Below are positions 1-6,022 of a stretch of 8,507 nt of DNA, one piece after another. The DNA is from JBJXFK01 sp046155505. GTDB lineage: Bacteria > Planctomycetota > Phycisphaerae > UBA1845 > Fen-1342. Both the position numbers and the translations under genes were made by a program. The notes under the pieces are model-generated. The model was not told the DNA's origin, did not search any database, and was given only the letters and a program-made list of their open reading frames with translations. The stretch spans positions 1 through 8,507 of the forward strand of contig JBJXFK010000102.1 in NCBI GenBank assembly GCA_046155505.1, given 5' to 3'. Numbering within the stretch: the first letter of the stretch is position 1; each line of letters opens with the position of its first letter.

Positions 1-407
1 GATTCTATCAACGGGCGAAGCGTCGCGTTCGCAAGATGAGCGCAATTCCAAGTCAGCAAGTACGGCACTCTATGGACGGTGGCAATCGATATGTGAAGCG
101 CGTCCGCAAACGCTCGCTCCGGAATCCTGATCGCTTCCGATAACACTTTCGCGAGGTCCGCGCAGGCCGGCGTCACCGGCAGGTGCGGGATCGCGTCGAT
201 CGCGGCCAGACGGCGTCGGGCCGCGTCCGGATCGCCGTCGGCGGACTCCTCCAGCACCACTTGTGAGACGTAAAGGTCGTATTCGAATCGGCGGGTATCC
301 CACCAATCGCGCGTAATCTGCTGTGCCGCGTGAAACACTATGTCGCGCGACGGCCGCGCGGTGAGATAGCTTGGGATCGTCGTCTCGATGTACAGCGCCG
401 GTCTCAT
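1..407 (-). CDS. PIN-domain protein, VapC-like ribonuclease toxin family (partial, 3' end outside window)
   Basis: The minus strand is open from an ATG at 407 to the window edge: 135 codons, no stop. The protein begins MRPALYIETTIPSYLTARPS. It has the layout of the PIN/VapC family: an acidic residue after the first strand (E8 in YIETTIPS), acidic residues near 54-55 (VSQVVLEES), an acidic residue in the later helix (D102 in FADALHISIA), and the LLTWNC strand motif (117-122). PIN proteins are Mg-dependent RNases; VapC members cleave tRNA or rRNA and are paired with an antitoxin. Family members of this type are usually about 150 aa, so only a short C-terminal piece is missing. No antitoxin gene is visible upstream on the same strand (408-836), so a partner, if any, lies beyond the left edge. 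There is no Shine-Dalgarno motif before the ATG; a TAAACT lies 7 bases before it. The PIN call is strong. The toxin role is inferred. Confidence 0.87.
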   Translation of the reverse strand, partial: MRPALYIETTIPSYLTARPSRDIVFHAAQQITRDWWDTRRFEYDLYVSQVVLEESADGDPDAARRRLAAIDAIPHLPVTPACADLAKVLSEAIRIPERAFADALHISIATVHRVPYLLTWNCAHLANATLRPLIE

Positions 408-836
408 ATGAGTAGTTTACCGCGCGAGGCGCGGGTGCTGCTCTTCGGTGTTTTCTTTTGCCCAAACTCGACGTTCATCGAATTACGTCAGCGCAGGGCT
501 TGCACCGCGCACAACTTGATTTTTCGGCTCTCGCAAGCTGCACTGCGCCGCGTGTTCCGAAAAAACTCCGCACTCGACGCTCTCCCCATCGCCGCTGCGC
601 AACTTGCTCGCGACGCGACAAATTCATCAAAGTCGTGTCCACCTCCCGAGCGCTGGAGTGCGACCTCCCGTCGCCCCGATATCACCCCTGTCACGCCGCG
701 CCGCTCGAACTTGCGGGCCACGCGACGCGACCCATCGAATCAGTCTCCGGCGACATGGATGTGCCGGCATCCAATTTCCGCACCCGCGCGTGCTTTGGAC
801 AAAGCCGCCGCAGGTCAGCCGCATCGCGGAGGCACT
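408..836. other. Gene-free divergent spacer
   Basis: About 430 bases separate the divergent PIN gene and the B12-fold gene. I find no convincing gene. Open frames run through it on both strands, but their translations are Arg/Ser/Pro-rich and unrecognisable, as expected from GC-rich noncoding DNA. A minus-strand frame ends at 417, just before the PIN start, and would be a plausible antitoxin C-terminus, but it is closed by a stop at 483-485 with no start codon between. The gap must hold promoters for both flanking genes. I see only weak candidates (for example TTGCGG at 711-716 with TCGAAT at 735-740). No tRNA or clear riboswitch fold was seen. Confidence 0.5.
828..832 (+). promoter_or_regulatory. 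Ribosome binding site GGAGG deciding the B12-fold start
   Basis: A perfect GGAGG lies 4 bases before the ATG at 837. This spacing is slightly short, but it is the only good site near the point where the recognisable protein begins. It argues against a start far upstream in the same open frame. Confidence 0.6.
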
Positions 837-1565
837 ATGCCGGAACCCCTTCTCACGCGTTATTTGCAACCATTGCTCGCCGGCCGGCGGGCCGAGTGTT
901 TCTCGCTCGTTCGCGACGCCTTGCAGCAGGGCCGCAACGCGAGCGATCTGATTCAGGAAGTTGTCTGGCCGGCCATGACGCAGGTCGATCGCCTCTTTCG
1001 CGACGACCGCATCAACACCGCGATCGAGAACCTCGCCACGCGCATCAATCGCACGATCGCCGATCAGTTGCAGACCGCGTTGCCCAGCGGCCCGCCACGC
1101 GGGCGGCGTGTACTGATCACTTGCGCCGCCGGCGAGAACGAAGAGCTCGGCGCGCAGATGGTCGCCGACCTTTTTCAGGCCGATGGATGGGAGGTCTACT
1201 TCCTCGGCGGCGGCGTGCCGCAGGATGAAATTGCGACGCTGGTCGGACAATTGCGCCCACAACTGATGGTCATCTTCGGCACCCAGCCGACGGGCGTGCC
1301 GGGTTGCAAGGCGCTCATTGACGAAATTCGCCATCTCGGCGTCGTGCCGCACATGAACATCGTCGTCAGCGGCGGCGTGTTTAATCGTGCCGACGGTTTG
1401 TGGAACGAGGTCGGTGCCGACCGCTTCGTTTCGACCGCCGAGGGACTGATCGAGCTGGCCAATCATCTGGGCCCGCGCGACCCGAATACGGTACGCTCGC
1501 TCATCGTCAAGAAGCGCAAGCGCAAGCGGAAGGGCCAGCCGACGCCCGCGGTCGTGGCGTCGTAA
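837..1565 (+). CDS. Cobalamin B12-binding-fold protein with degenerate B12 motif
   Basis: This 242-aa protein has a helical N-terminal part (about 1-85), like the cap module before B12 domains, then a Rossmann-like part (about 90-212). The layout is that of MerR-associated, corrinoid or methyltransferase B12-binding proteins. The cobalamin signature (D/E)xHxxG is present as GENEELG at 99-105, with Glu102 where the cobalt-ligating His should be. The SxL motif is replaced by FGTQPTG (147-153). The late GG motif survives (SGG 178-180). Base-off/His-on B12 binding is therefore doubtful. It may bind another ligand or cobalamin in another mode, as a sensor or regulator. The C-terminus has a very basic run, KKRKRKRKG (225-233), which could contact nucleic acid. 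No enzyme partner (methyltransferase, mutase) is adjacent. The frame is open far upstream, but recognisable sequence and the GGAGG support the start at 837. The fold call is good; the function is unknown. Confidence 0.85.
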   Translation: MPEPLLTRYLQPLLAGRRAECFSLVRDALQQGRNASDLIQEVVWPAMTQVDRLFRDDRINTAIENLATRINRTIADQLQTALPSGPPRGRRVLITCAAGENEELGAQMVADLFQADGWEVYFLGGGVPQDEIATLVGQLRPQLMVIFGTQPTGVPGCKALIDEIRHLGVVPHMNIVVSGGVFNRADGLWNEVGADRFVSTAEGLIELANHLGPRDPNTVRSLIVKKRKRKRKGQPTPAVVAS

Positions 1566-1588
1566 ATCGCGATGCAATCGTGAAGGGT

Positions 1589-1617
1589 GGTCACACGCGA
1601 CGAGGCTGCGTGTGACC
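1589..1617 (+). terminator. Perfect hairpin after the B12-fold gene, possible terminator
   Basis: GGTCACACGC (1589-1598) pairs perfectly with GCGTGTGACC (1608-1617) around a 9-base loop, 23 bases after the stop codon. No T-run follows, so it is not a classical intrinsic terminator. It could stabilise the mRNA 3' end, assist termination, or be a protein-binding site. Confidence 0.4.
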
Positions 1618-1675
1618 GGTCGTCGGTCCGCGCGCTTCGTCTATGCGTCCGTCCAGTGCGGTCGGGCGAATCCGT

Positions 1676-1812
1676 CCCGTTCTCTCCCTTCCCTCCTTTC
1701 CCTCCGTGATCTCTGTGATCTCTGTGGCCAAGATCCAGAATCTCAAAATTCGAATCTGCGGCCGCAAAGCGCGTTCGCGTGTTTTCGCGATTTCGCCATT
1801 TCGCAATTCCTC
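1676..1812. repeat. Intergenic microrepeats: 9-base GTGATCTCT and TTTCGCNAT units
   Basis: After a pyrimidine tract (about 1676-1705), the 9-mer GTGATCTCT occurs twice in tandem (1706-1723) followed by GTGG. About 60 bases later a second 9-base periodicity appears (TTTTCGCGA, TTTCGCCAT, TTCGCAATT, about 1782-1808), then CCTCCGTGGC, which echoes the CCCTCCGTG at 1700-1708. The stretch is low complexity and open in several frames, but the translations look like repeat artefacts. I read it as noncoding intergenic repeat DNA of a kind often seen scattered in planctomycete genomes (recall, not checked). Confidence 0.55.
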
Positions 1813-1829
1813 CGTGGCTTTGCCACGCT

Positions 1830-1857
1830 TTGACGAACCCGCCCACCTGCTTACAAT
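1830..1857 (+). promoter_or_regulatory. Sigma-70-type promoter for the lipoprotein gene
   Basis: TTGACG (1830-1835) and TACAAT (1852-1857) are separated by 16 bases. Each matches the TTGACA/TATAAT consensus at five of six positions. Transcription would begin near 1864-1866, giving a leader of about 67 bases before the TTG start at 1932. A 6-bp perfect hairpin (CGTGGC-TTT-GCCACG, 1813-1827) ends two bases before the -35 box and could be an operator or the end of the upstream repeat. Confidence 0.6.
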
Positions 1858-1919
1858 TCCCGGTTCTGGATTTCGCGGCGGCTGCGGCGGTTCTGCCAAG
1901 GTCGTCATTTCGGTCGTCC

Positions 1920-1925
1920 GGGAGG
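1920..1925 (+). promoter_or_regulatory. Ribosome binding site GGGAGG deciding a TTG start
   Basis: GGGAGG lies 6 bases before TTG at 1932. There is no nearby in-frame ATG or GTG at a better distance, and the signal peptide begins exactly here, so the rare TTG start is preferred over ATG codons far upstream in the repeat region. Confidence 0.65.
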
Positions 1926-1931
1926 TTTGTT

Positions 1932-2417
1932 TTGCTACACGCTCGACTCCTGTGCATCACCGTGCTGCTCGCGTTCGCGATCGGTATCGTTTCGATGGCT
2001 GGCTGTTCCAATCTAAACCGCGGCGAAGAGCAGGCCGTGCAGGCCGTTCGCGATCCGCTGATTCAGGACATCCCCAAGCCGGCCGGGTTTCAGTTGGTGG
2101 ACGATCGCAGCGTCGCTCGCGTGAGCGGGCAGGTCCGCGTCGCTCGCTGCGAATACGAAGGCCGGACCGATCGGCAGGCGGTCAAGCGGTTCTATGAGAC
2201 CAACCTGCCGCAGGCCGGGTTTGAGTTGAAAAAGACCAGCCTCGACGATGGCGTCTGGGGCCTGACGTTTGAAAGCGCCACAGAAGTTGCCGATCTGCGG
2301 ATTCGCAAGAAGGGCTTCAGGACCGTGGTCGTGATCGAGCTGGGCCCCAAGCCGGTCGGCACAACCGAACGCGAACCGGCTGCGGGGGCGCCGCCGCGAC
2401 GCAACACGGGCGGATAA
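1932..2417 (+). CDS. Small predicted lipoprotein of unknown function
   Basis: From a TTG start the protein is 161 aa. Residues 4-24 form a signal peptide with a hydrophobic core (CITVLLAFAIGIV) ending in MAGC, so Cys25 is the likely lipidated residue and the protein is probably membrane-anchored outside the cytoplasm. The mature part has a compact domain (about 45-138): IPKPAGFQLVDDRS, then a strand-rich stretch with YEGRTDRQAVKRFYETNLPQ (76-95), then alternating strands ending in TVVVIELG. This 'IP-x-P-x-G-F ... V-x-R-F-Y' pattern resembles small lipoproteins I recall from planctomycetes and other bacteria. No biochemical function is known to me. The tail (140-161) is disordered and Pro/Arg-rich. 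A good promoter precedes it, and it is the first of four co-directional genes; the next starts 134 bases on, across a repeat array. Confidence 0.78.
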   Translation: MLHARLLCITVLLAFAIGIVSMAGCSNLNRGEEQAVQAVRDPLIQDIPKPAGFQLVDDRSVARVSGQVRVARCEYEGRTDRQAVKRFYETNLPQAGFELKKTSLDDGVWGLTFESATEVADLRIRKKGFRTVVVIELGPKPVGTTEREPAAGAPPRRNTGG

Positions 2418-2439
2418 GCCGCCGGTTGGGGCTGGACAG

Positions 2440-2516
2440 GACAGGTTGCAAACGTGTCCCACAGAAGACAGGTTGCAAACCTGTCCCACAAGAGACAGGT
2501 TGCAGACCTGTCCCAG
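2440..2516. repeat. Three tandem 27-base palindromic units (GACAGGTTGCAAACCTGTC)
   Basis: The units begin with GACAGG at 2440, 2467 and 2494, an exact 27-base period. Each contains arms GACAGGTT and AACCTGTC around GCA, so each can form a hairpin of about 8 bp. Unit 1 has one arm mismatch (AACGTGTC) and unit 3 another (CAGACCTG). The units are separated by CCACAGAA/CCACAAGA-like linkers. Because the period is a multiple of three, reverse-strand frames stay open and read as repeats of GTGLQPV; these are artefacts. REP-like dispersed elements of this sequence are familiar from planctomycete genomes (recall only). Lying between two same-strand genes, the hairpins could attenuate or process the transcript. 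Confidence 0.8.
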
Positions 2517-2540
2517 AGAAGTGACTGACGATTCGCCTTT

Positions 2541-2545
2541 GAAGG
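2541..2545 (+). promoter_or_regulatory. Ribosome binding site GAAGG selecting the start at 2552
   Basis: GAAGG sits directly against an ATG at 2546, too close for use, but 6 bases before a second in-frame ATG at 2552. The second ATG is therefore the better start, which drops two residues (ML). Confidence 0.55.
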
Positions 2546-2551
2546 ATGCTC

Positions 2552-3331
2552 ATGGACGCCGAAACAAAACAGCAGCTCAAGACCAACGACCTCGCCACGC
2601 AACTCGTGCGGCTTGAACACGCAGTCGAGAAATATTGGTTCCCGGTGGTCGTGTTCGTGCTCCTTGGATTCGGCGGATTTGTGCTGCTACGTTTCTACCA
2701 GGCGCAGCAGATCGCGACCGAGGAAGCCCGCTGGGGCGCGCTCATGGCGGCGAACACATTTGACCAAAGCCTCGGCGATGCGCCGCTCGACATTGTCCGC
2801 ACGATGATCGCCGAAAACAGCGACGCGAACTTTCTCGCACAGGCACGCATGCGGCTCGCAACCGGCTTGATCGCTCGCGGTCTCGAAGGCGGAGACATGA
2901 AGCGCTTCGACGAAGCGGAGCAGGTTTTGCGAGCGGTGGTCGATGCATCCGGCGTCGCGACCGCATCGCAGGCGGCGGCGCTGTATCAGTTGGCGTCGGT
3001 CTACGAATCGAAGCGCGACTTCGAAAAGGCCAAGGCCGCGTATCAGCAACTGGCGACCGATACGAAATTCGATGGCAACCCGTTCAAAATTCTGGCGACA
3101 TCGCAAATCGACATGGTGCCCAAGCTCGGCGCACCGGTAGTCATGACGCCCGGCTCGCCGCCGCCTCCGCCGCAGCCCGAAATGCCGCCGGCCGAGGCGC
3201 CGACGAGCACGCCGACGGCCAGCTCACCGGCGGCAAGCGCGCCGGCCGCCGCCGCGCCGACATCGAGCGTTGCGCCAGCCGCCGCCGCACCGACCGCCGC
3301 GTCGCAACCGGCGACACCGGCTCAGCCGTGA
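2552..3331 (+). CDS. Membrane-anchored tetratricopeptide-like protein with Pro/Ala-rich tail (YfgM/CpoB-like)
   Basis: The protein is 259 aa. Residues 1-28 are a charged cytoplasmic-looking start (MDAETKQQLKTNDLATQLVR), followed by one transmembrane segment (about 29-47, FPVVVFVLLGFGGFVLL). Residues 55-190 are Ala-rich paired helices of TPR type, clearest at 138-170 (ATASQAAALYQLASVYESKR then DFEKAKAAYQQL). This order matches YfgM-like ancillary SecYEG-translocon proteins and similar TPR proteins that scaffold envelope complexes. Residues 196-259 are almost entirely Pro, Ala, Ser and Thr and are presumably an extended, disordered linker or wall-reaching tail. The stop codon overlaps the next gene's GTG (GTGA), so the two are translationally coupled. 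The TPR/membrane-anchor call is good; the translocon link is inference from architecture. Confidence 0.8.
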   Translation: MDAETKQQLKTNDLATQLVRLEHAVEKYWFPVVVFVLLGFGGFVLLRFYQAQQIATEEARWGALMAANTFDQSLGDAPLDIVRTMIAENSDANFLAQARMRLATGLIARGLEGGDMKRFDEAEQVLRAVVDASGVATASQAAALYQLASVYESKRDFEKAKAAYQQLATDTKFDGNPFKILATSQIDMVPKLGAPVVMTPGSPPPPPQPEMPPAEAPTSTPTASSPAASAPAAAAPTSSVAPAAAAPTAASQPATPAQP

Positions 3332-4374
3332 ACGTAAACGAAGACGACGAAATCATTGAGCAACCCGCGACCGCCGACGAAACGTCGGCGCGACATGTGG
3401 CACTGCGCATTCGCCGCAAACTGCCCGGTCGCCGCATCGACAAGTACCTGCAAGGCCGATTCCCGCATCTCTCGCGCGCCGCCGTGCAGCGATACATCAA
3501 GGACGGCACGATCACCGTCAACGGTCGCCCCACCAAAGCCAGCTACGAGATGTGCACGGGCGACCTGGTCGAAATGACCATTCCGGAACCGACGCCGCTC
3601 GAAGTCATCCCGCAAGAGATGCCAATCGAGGTCGTGTACGAAGATGACTACATTATCGCGGTGAACAAACGCGCCGGCGTTGTCTGCCACCCGGCTCACG
3701 CCGACCAGACTGGTACGCTCGTCAACGGCCTGGTGCACTACGCGATGCAGAAAGCCGGCACGCTCAGCCACGGCTCGGCCCCGTACCGCCCCGGCGTGAT
3801 CCATCGCCTCGACAAAAACACCACCGGCGTCATGCTGATCGCCAAGCAGGACGAGGCGCATTGGCGGCTCGCGCTGCAATTCGAACATCGCAGTGTGCAA
3901 AAGACGTACCTCGCCGTCGTGCATGGCGAGATTCCGCTCGACGGCGACACGATCGACGCGCCGATCGGTGTGCATCCGGTGGTGCGCGAAAAATTCGCCG
4001 TCCTGGTGCTCGAAAACAAGATCAACATCGCCAAGAACGCGGTGACGACGTACGAAGTCGCCGAGCGATTCAAGGGCTACACGCTGGTCAAGCTCCTGCC
4101 GAAGACCGGCCGCACGCATCAGTTGCGGGTGCACATGTCCTACATCGGCTTTCCCATCGTGGGCGACAGAATGTACGGCGGCCGCGTGGTGAGCGAGCAC
4201 ACGATCGCCGATAGCGGCTCAACCACGCCGATTTTCGAGTTTCAAGCGCTGCATGCGTGGCGACTGCGCGTGAAACACCCGATCAGCGAGCAGTACATGG
4301 AGTTCGAGGCACCGTTTCACGACGCGTTCAAACAGCTCATGAATCTTTTGCGAACCCACCGTGCGATCGGGTAG
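3328..4374 (+). CDS. rluD: RluA-family 23S rRNA pseudouridine synthase, RluD-type with S4 domain
   Basis: The protein is 348 aa from a GTG start. It converts specific uridines to pseudouridine, most likely in 23S rRNA (RluD modifies the helix 69 region). After about 27 acidic residues, an S4 RNA-binding domain spans about 28-88 (GRRIDKYLQGRFPHLSRAAV, then VNGRPTKASYEMCTGD). The catalytic domain spans about 100-335. Its signature HRLDKNTTGVMLIAK (159-173) holds the catalytic Asp162; the conserved KTGRTHQLRVHM (259-270) and GDRMYGG (279-285) follow. A short extra stretch, LENKINIAKNAVTTYE (228-243), replaces the shorter loop common in RluD. Translation starts by GTGA overlap with the TPR gene. 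The family is certain. RluD versus RluC or another S4-containing paralogue cannot be settled from sequence alone. Confidence 0.93.
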   Translation: MNVNEDDEIIEQPATADETSARHVALRIRRKLPGRRIDKYLQGRFPHLSRAAVQRYIKDGTITVNGRPTKASYEMCTGDLVEMTIPEPTPLEVIPQEMPIEVVYEDDYIIAVNKRAGVVCHPAHADQTGTLVNGLVHYAMQKAGTLSHGSAPYRPGVIHRLDKNTTGVMLIAKQDEAHWRLALQFEHRSVQKTYLAVVHGEIPLDGDTIDAPIGVHPVVREKFAVLVLENKINIAKNAVTTYEVAERFKGYTLVKLLPKTGRTHQLRVHMSYIGFPIVGDRMYGGRVVSEHTIADSGSTTPIFEFQALHAWRLRVKHPISEQYMEFEAPFHDAFKQLMNLLRTHRAIG

Positions 4375-4377
4375 ATT
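4348..4377 (+). promoter_or_regulatory. Weak candidate promoter for the PBP4 gene
   Basis: TTGCGA (4348-4353) and TAGATT (4372-4377) are 18 bases apart, each matching four of six consensus bases. They straddle the end of the RluD-type gene and would start transcription about 100 bases before the PBP4 start, upstream of the inverted repeat. This is suggestive only. Confidence 0.25.
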
Positions 4378-4390
4378 AAGCGCACGAATC

Positions 4391-4464
4391 CGTAGGGTGG
4401 GCATCGCCCACCATTCGCTTGGCATTCGACCGGGCGACAAATTGTGGGCGGTGCCCACCCTACG
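4391..4464. repeat. Long inverted repeat with GTAGGGTGGGC arms
   Basis: The 21-base arm at 4391-4411 (begins CGTAGGGTGGGC, ends CGCCCAC) is the reverse complement of 4444-4464 except at one position, with 32 bases between. Each arm is also a small hairpin (GGTGGGC-ATC-GCCCACC; GTGGGC-GGT-GCCCAC). Arms of this sequence are a dispersed intergenic repeat I recall from planctomycetes and other large-genome bacteria. No T-run follows, so it is not a typical terminator. In the transcript it would form a strong structure between the RluD-type and PBP4 genes, just before the latter's start. Confidence 0.75.
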
Positions 4465-4484
4465 AATCGGAATACCGCTCGATC

Positions 4485-5951
4485 ATGGATGATCAAATGC
4501 CCATTCGCCGTCGCCACCTCGCCGTTACCGTCCTCGCAATCGTCGCCGCCTGCCTCCCTGCATTCGCCGGCGGAAAACCGAAACAACAATCGCAACCCGC
4601 CGGCAACGCCGCCCAGCAACTCGCCGCACTGTGCGAAAAACTCGGCGAGAACCGCTCGGTCGCGGTCGTTGCTCGCAACCTGAGCGACGGCAAACTCTGG
4701 ATCGCGCACAACCCCGACACACCGCTCAAACCCGCCAGCGTGATGAAGCTGTTCGCAACCGCCGCCGCCATCCACCGCCTCGGCCCGACGTTTCAATATG
4801 AGACGCGCGTCTACCTCAACCACGACGAGCTGATCATCATCGGCTCCGGCGATCCCGCCATCGGCGACGATCGCGTAGAGGAGCGAAACGGCAAGCCGCG
4901 TTTCTGGCAGCTCGACGCCTGGGCTCGGAGCGTCAAACAGCAACTCGGCGACCGCCCGCTCGCGCGACTCGTCCTCGACGACAGCATTTTCGATTCGCAG
5001 GTGCGGCACAGCGAGTGGCCCGACGATCAATATCTGGAGTGGTATCAGGCCCCGGTCGGCGGATTGAATCTCAATGACAACTGCCTCGACGCGCGGGCCC
5101 GCGTCGCCGACGGGCAAGTGCTGGTCACGCCGCTGCCGACGCTGCCAAGCGAGTTCATCATCAATCGCCTGAAATCGGGCAAAGCGACGAAGGCGAGCAT
5201 CCAGCGCGCCGCCGACAGCGACGTGTTCGAGTTCGTCGGCACGGTCGCCGGCGCGACCGAATTCGGCTCGGGCTCGGTCAATCGCCCGACGACGTTTTTC
5301 GGCCATGCGATGCGCGAAGCGCTCGCTCGCAATGGCGTGGTGCTCGATGGGCCGGTCGTGCGGCGAACGATCGACTCGCGTAGCCTCGCAGAAAAGACGC
5401 CGCTTGCGGTGCATCACACGCCGTTACGTGATGTCGTCTGGCGGGCGAACAACTTCAGCCAGAATCTGTTCGCCGAGTGTTTGTTCAAGTCGCTGAGTGC
5501 GTATCAGCCCGGCGGCGCGCGGGCCAATTCGCCCGGCAGTTTCGACGCTTCTGCCCGCGTGATTCGCCAGACGCTCGAACAGATGGGCGTGCCGACCGAA
5601 GGCGCGACGTTCGCCGATGGCAGCGGACTTGGTCATGGCAATCGTGTGAGCGCCGCCCAGATCGTGCGGCTGCTCGAAGTGATGCGTCGCCACCCCGGCG
5701 CGGCCGACTTCGTCGAGTCGCTTGCGGTTCCCGGGCGCGATGGCACGCTGCGTCGTCGCTGGACCGATGCGAAGTTTGCGGCGGCCTTGCGAGCCAAAAC
5801 CGGCACGATTCGCGGCGTTTCGACGCTGGCGGGGTATGTCGATCGCCCGGACGGCACGGTGATCGCGTTCGCCATTGTGCTGAATGGCCCCGCGCCGGAG
5901 ACGCTGATGCAGAACGTGGTGCGCACGCTGATTGAAGCGCCGCTTCCGTGA
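4485..5951 (+). CDS. dacB: D-alanyl-D-alanine carboxypeptidase/endopeptidase, PBP4 type (peptidase S13)
   Basis: From ATG 4485 the protein is 488 aa, the usual size for PBP4/DacB. It trims or cuts peptidoglycan peptide cross-links in the periplasm. A signal peptide (about 5-28, RRRHLAVTVLAIVAACLPAFA) precedes the mature protein. All three penicillin-binding motifs are present: SxxK as SVMK (nucleophile Ser85, Lys88), SxN as SQN (325-327) and KTG (438-440). The family sequence DGSGLGHGNRVSA lies at 378-390. The long segment between SxxK and SxN fits the inserted domains of class C PBPs. A second in-frame ATG at 4497 (MPIRRRH) gives an equally good signal peptide. Neither start has a strong ribosome binding site, so the start is uncertain by four codons. 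A strong terminator follows. Family assignment is confident. Confidence 0.93.
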   Translation: MDDQMPIRRRHLAVTVLAIVAACLPAFAGGKPKQQSQPAGNAAQQLAALCEKLGENRSVAVVARNLSDGKLWIAHNPDTPLKPASVMKLFATAAAIHRLGPTFQYETRVYLNHDELIIIGSGDPAIGDDRVEERNGKPRFWQLDAWARSVKQQLGDRPLARLVLDDSIFDSQVRHSEWPDDQYLEWYQAPVGGLNLNDNCLDARARVADGQVLVTPLPTLPSEFIINRLKSGKATKASIQRAADSDVFEFVGTVAGATEFGSGSVNRPTTFFGHAMREALARNGVVLDGPVVRRTIDSRSLAEKTPLAVHHTPLRDVVWRANNFSQNLFAECLFKSLSAYQPGGARANSPGSFDASARVIRQTLEQMGVPTEGATFADGSGLGHGNRVSAAQIVRLLEVMRRHPGAADFVESLAVPGRDGTLRRRWTDAKFAAALRAKTGTIRGVSTLAGYVDRPDGTVIAFAIVLNGPAPETLMQNVVRTLIEAPLP

Positions 5952-5994
5952 CCCCTTCGAGTCGCATATCGCCCGATGGACGCCGACTTTGTGG

Positions 5995-6022
5995 AGCAGC
6001 CGCCCTCGGCTGCTTCTTTTTT
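5995..6022 (+). terminator. Intrinsic terminator of the PBP4 gene
   Basis: AGCAGCCG (5995-6002) pairs with CGGCTGCT (6007-6014) around a CCCT loop and is followed by TCTTTTTT (6015-6022). It lies 43 bases after the stop. The reverse strand has no T-run after the hairpin, so it acts only on plus-strand transcription. Confidence 0.82.

Noticed and set aside
417..485. Minus-strand antitoxin-like peptide ending just before the PIN start
   Set aside because: Bounded by stops with no start codon inside; at most a remnant.
330..836. In-frame N-terminal extension of the B12-fold protein (169 extra codons)
   Set aside because: The extension is Arg/Pro/Ser-rich with no recognisable domain, overlaps the divergent PIN gene, and the GGAGG plus the start of homology lie at 837.
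640..836. Cobalamin riboswitch before the B12-fold gene
   Set aside because: I looked for a B12-box-like sequence and supporting stems and saw none; a covariance-model search would settle it.
627..1577. 316-codon open frame antisense to the B12-fold gene
   Set aside because: It mirrors a real GC-rich gene, has no recognisable motif, and is expected from codon bias on the opposite strand.
1643..2197. 184-codon plus-strand frame across the spacer and the lipoprotein gene
   Set aside because: It runs through repeats and is out of frame with the lipoprotein, which has a signal peptide, lipobox and ribosome binding site.
2192..2620. Minus-strand frames reading as repeated GTGLQPV or LLWDRFATC
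   Set aside because: They are translations of the 27-base palindromic DNA array, not proteins.
3322..4200. 292-codon open frame antisense to the pseudouridine synthase gene
   Set aside because: His/Val/Asp-rich shadow translation lying opposite a certain gene; no domain seen.
4317..5417. 366-codon open frame antisense to the PBP4 gene
   Set aside because: Shadow of the S13 peptidase gene; the opposite strand has all catalytic motifs.
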